From JBCBRD01 sp039819885 (lineage in GTDB: Bacteria > Pseudomonadota > Alphaproteobacteria > Rhizobiales > Hyphomicrobiaceae), in contig JBCBRD010000167.1 of NCBI GenBank assembly GCA_039819885.1, positions 1-7,182 of the forward strand: 7,182 bases of DNA, in the 5' to 3' direction. This document shows, piece after piece, positions 6,515 to 7,182 of the stretch (the stretch's first letter is position 1; each line of letters starts with the position of its first letter). The notes under the pieces are model-generated. The model worked only from the letters and a program-made list of their open reading frames with translations. It did not search any database and had not been told where the DNA came from. The position numbers and the translations under genes were made by a program.

Positions 6515-6561
6515 TAGGGTTAACCACAATAGGGTTACCAAGCCGTTAAGCGGGCGGGTTA
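6515..6561. repeat. GGGTTA repeats just upstream of the extensin-family gene
   Basis: TAGGGTTA occurs at 6515-6522 and 6530-6537 (15-bp period), and GGGTTA again at 6556-6561. The first copy overlaps the palindrome GGTTAACC (6518-6525). The cluster begins 6 bases from the ATG of the minus-strand lipoprotein gene, so it would lie in its 5' leader or promoter. Confidence 0.5.
6535..6549. promoter_or_regulatory. CtrA-like site, TTAC-N7-TTAA
   Basis: The alphaproteobacterial cell-cycle regulator CtrA binds TTAA-N7-TTAA. Here TTAC (6535-6538), seven bases, then TTAA (6546-6549) match with one mismatch, about 26 bases upstream of the extensin-family start codon. One-mismatch matches occur by chance, so this is only a candidate. 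Confidence 0.3.
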
Positions 6562-6722
6562 TGTTGGCTACTGACAGCAAGGGCCAGACTTGTGCATTGA
6601 TGGAACATGCGTGGTCAGCGCGTCCGTTTTCTGGCCAAAGGACGATCTGGGGGCGGCTAGAGTTGGGTGTTTTTGTGCCGGTGCTGACGCGTGCGCATCG
6701 TTCGACAGCACTTGAGATTTGA
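6561..6722 (+). CDS. Doubtful 53-residue small protein
   Basis: An ATG-started ORF of 53 codons lies divergent to the lipoprotein gene. Its product is basic and begins MLATDSKGQTCALMEHAW, with no signal peptide or known motif. The upstream GCGGGCGGG is not a convincing Shine-Dalgarno. A hairpin with a T run follows 15 bases after the stop, which modestly favours a real transcript. The antisense frame (6467-6778, minus) is also open, so coding strand cannot be settled from composition. It may be non-coding. Confidence 0.25.
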   Translation: MLATDSKGQTCALMEHAWSARPFSGQRTIWGRLELGVFVPVLTRAHRSTALEI

Positions 6723-7074
6723 TGTGAGCAACCGAGAACGACCGCATTTCTCATTTCGGTGGTCGTTGAGTTTTCCACAGGAGCTGATTTGGCTTGCGCG
6801 TCAATCGAGACTCGTTCGCTGTCAGAGGTTATCCTCAGACTTATTCCGGCGTCAGTGCGGCGTTTTTTAGTGTTTGCGTAAGTTGTGATGCCTGGATGCG
6901 TAAGCGTAGCGTTGGTTGTGTACCAAAATAGCGTAACGGCTTCGGTCGTCAGTTGAGGATTGTGCTGGATACTCTCCCCGAGTGTTCTCCCCGCAATAAA
7001 CTGCTGGCCCGAAGCCGATTTCGTTGGTGACTTTGGTCCCGAAGCTTGTTGCCAGCGCGCCGCTCAAGGTTGTC
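6723..7074. other. Non-coding stretch with short repeats
   Basis: No supported gene is seen. It holds the hairpin at 6737-6774, two one-mismatch DnaA-box-like sequences (TTTTCCACA at 6771-6779 and TTATCCTCA at 6829-6837), and a 30-codon TTG ORF (6789-6881) behind AGGAG (6779-6783) that is probably chance. Direct repeats are TGCGTAAG (6875-6882, 6897-6904), TCTCCCCG (6973-6980, 6986-6993; 13-bp period) and CCCGAAGC (7008-7015, 7038-7045; 30-bp period). CGGCTTCGG (6937-6945) is an inverted copy of CCGAAGCCG (7009-7017). A minus-strand open frame at 6867-7067 has no motif and no good start. Confidence 0.45.
6737..6774 (+). terminator. Hairpin plus T run after the 53-codon ORF
   Basis: AACGACC (6737-6743) pairs with GGTCGTT (6761-6767). 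The stem extends inward by one G-U and one C-G pair, and TTTT follows at 6771-6774 after GAG. The loop is about 13 bases, large for a strong terminator. Confidence 0.4.
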
Positions 7075-7182
7075 TTATACGGCTTTCACCATCGGATTGT
7101 CCGATAAGAATTCCAGTACCGCTTGCCTGTAGCCCGCGTCTCCAACCGCCTTCATATGATCTTTGTCGACTAGGACTTTCGC
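7075..7182 (-). CDS. C-terminal end of an unidentified protein (partial)
   Basis: Reading leftward from the window edge, one minus-strand frame gives 35 residues before TAA (7075-7077): it contains KVLVDKDHMKAVGDAGYRQ, then AVLEFLSDNPMVKAV. The mix of hydrophobic and charged residues looks like a helical protein C-terminus. The 5' part is outside the window, and the piece is too short to assign to a family. An ATG at 7155 could instead start a 26-residue peptide. A second minus frame is also open here, so the call is tentative. Confidence 0.35.
   Translation of the reverse strand, partial: AKVLVDKDHMKAVGDAGYRQAVLEFLSDNPMVKAV

Noticed and set aside
6515..6537. TAGGGTTA repeats as telomere-like sequence
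   Set aside because: There are only two exact copies inside a bacterial promoter region, with no tandem array; a regulatory explanation is simpler.
6467..6778. 103-codon minus-strand ORF
   Set aside because: It overlaps the lipoprotein gene's 5' end in another frame and lacks a ribosome site. It is kept only as a reason to doubt the 53-codon ORF opposite it.
6789..6881. 30-codon TTG ORF behind AGGAG
   Set aside because: It is too short, with only 5-base spacing and no supporting feature; probably chance.

Overview
The window looks like chromosomal DNA of a Gram-negative alphaproteobacterium of moderate GC (mid-50s % by eye). The basis is a periplasmic-glucan operon opgG-opgH with a short, alphaproteobacterial-type OpgH, an extensin-like lipoprotein of a kind common in that class, and codon use typical of moderate-GC marine or aquatic relatives. 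Genus cannot be named from the sequence. There is no rRNA, tRNA, CRISPR array, IS element or phage gene in view.

Layout, left to right. (1) Bases 19-3608 (+): opgG then opgH, joined by a 4-base ATGA stop/start overlap. OpgG is a secreted beta-1,2-glucan-acting protein. OpgH is the inner-membrane GT2 glucosyltransferase that polymerises the glucan from UDP-glucose. Together they make osmoregulated periplasmic glucans. A strong hairpin with a T run sits directly over the opgH stop codon and probably ends the operon. (2) Bases 3632-5194 (+): a series of short, unrecognised genes. These are a doubtful 44-codon ORF with a very good Shine-Dalgarno, two small overlapping genes (3883-4077 and 4061-4279), a roughly 330-base gap, and a cysteine-rich protein of up to 195 residues. 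(3) Bases 5244-6509 (-): two exported proteins facing the other way, a small secreted helical protein and an extensin-family lipoprotein with M15-like metal-ligand motifs. (4) Bases 6510-7182: a mostly non-coding stretch with short repeats, CtrA-like and DnaA-box-like sequences, one doubtful 53-codon ORF followed by a hairpin, and at the right edge the apparent C-terminal end of an unidentified minus-strand gene.

The recognisable genes are all about the cell envelope: periplasmic glucan synthesis plus an exported peptidase-like lipoprotein. The small genes between them have no function I can name. No clear new system (defence, mobile or biosynthetic) is visible. The most unusual items are the overlapping small gene pair, the cysteine-rich CX3CX3C protein, and the regulatory-looking repeats upstream of the extensin gene.
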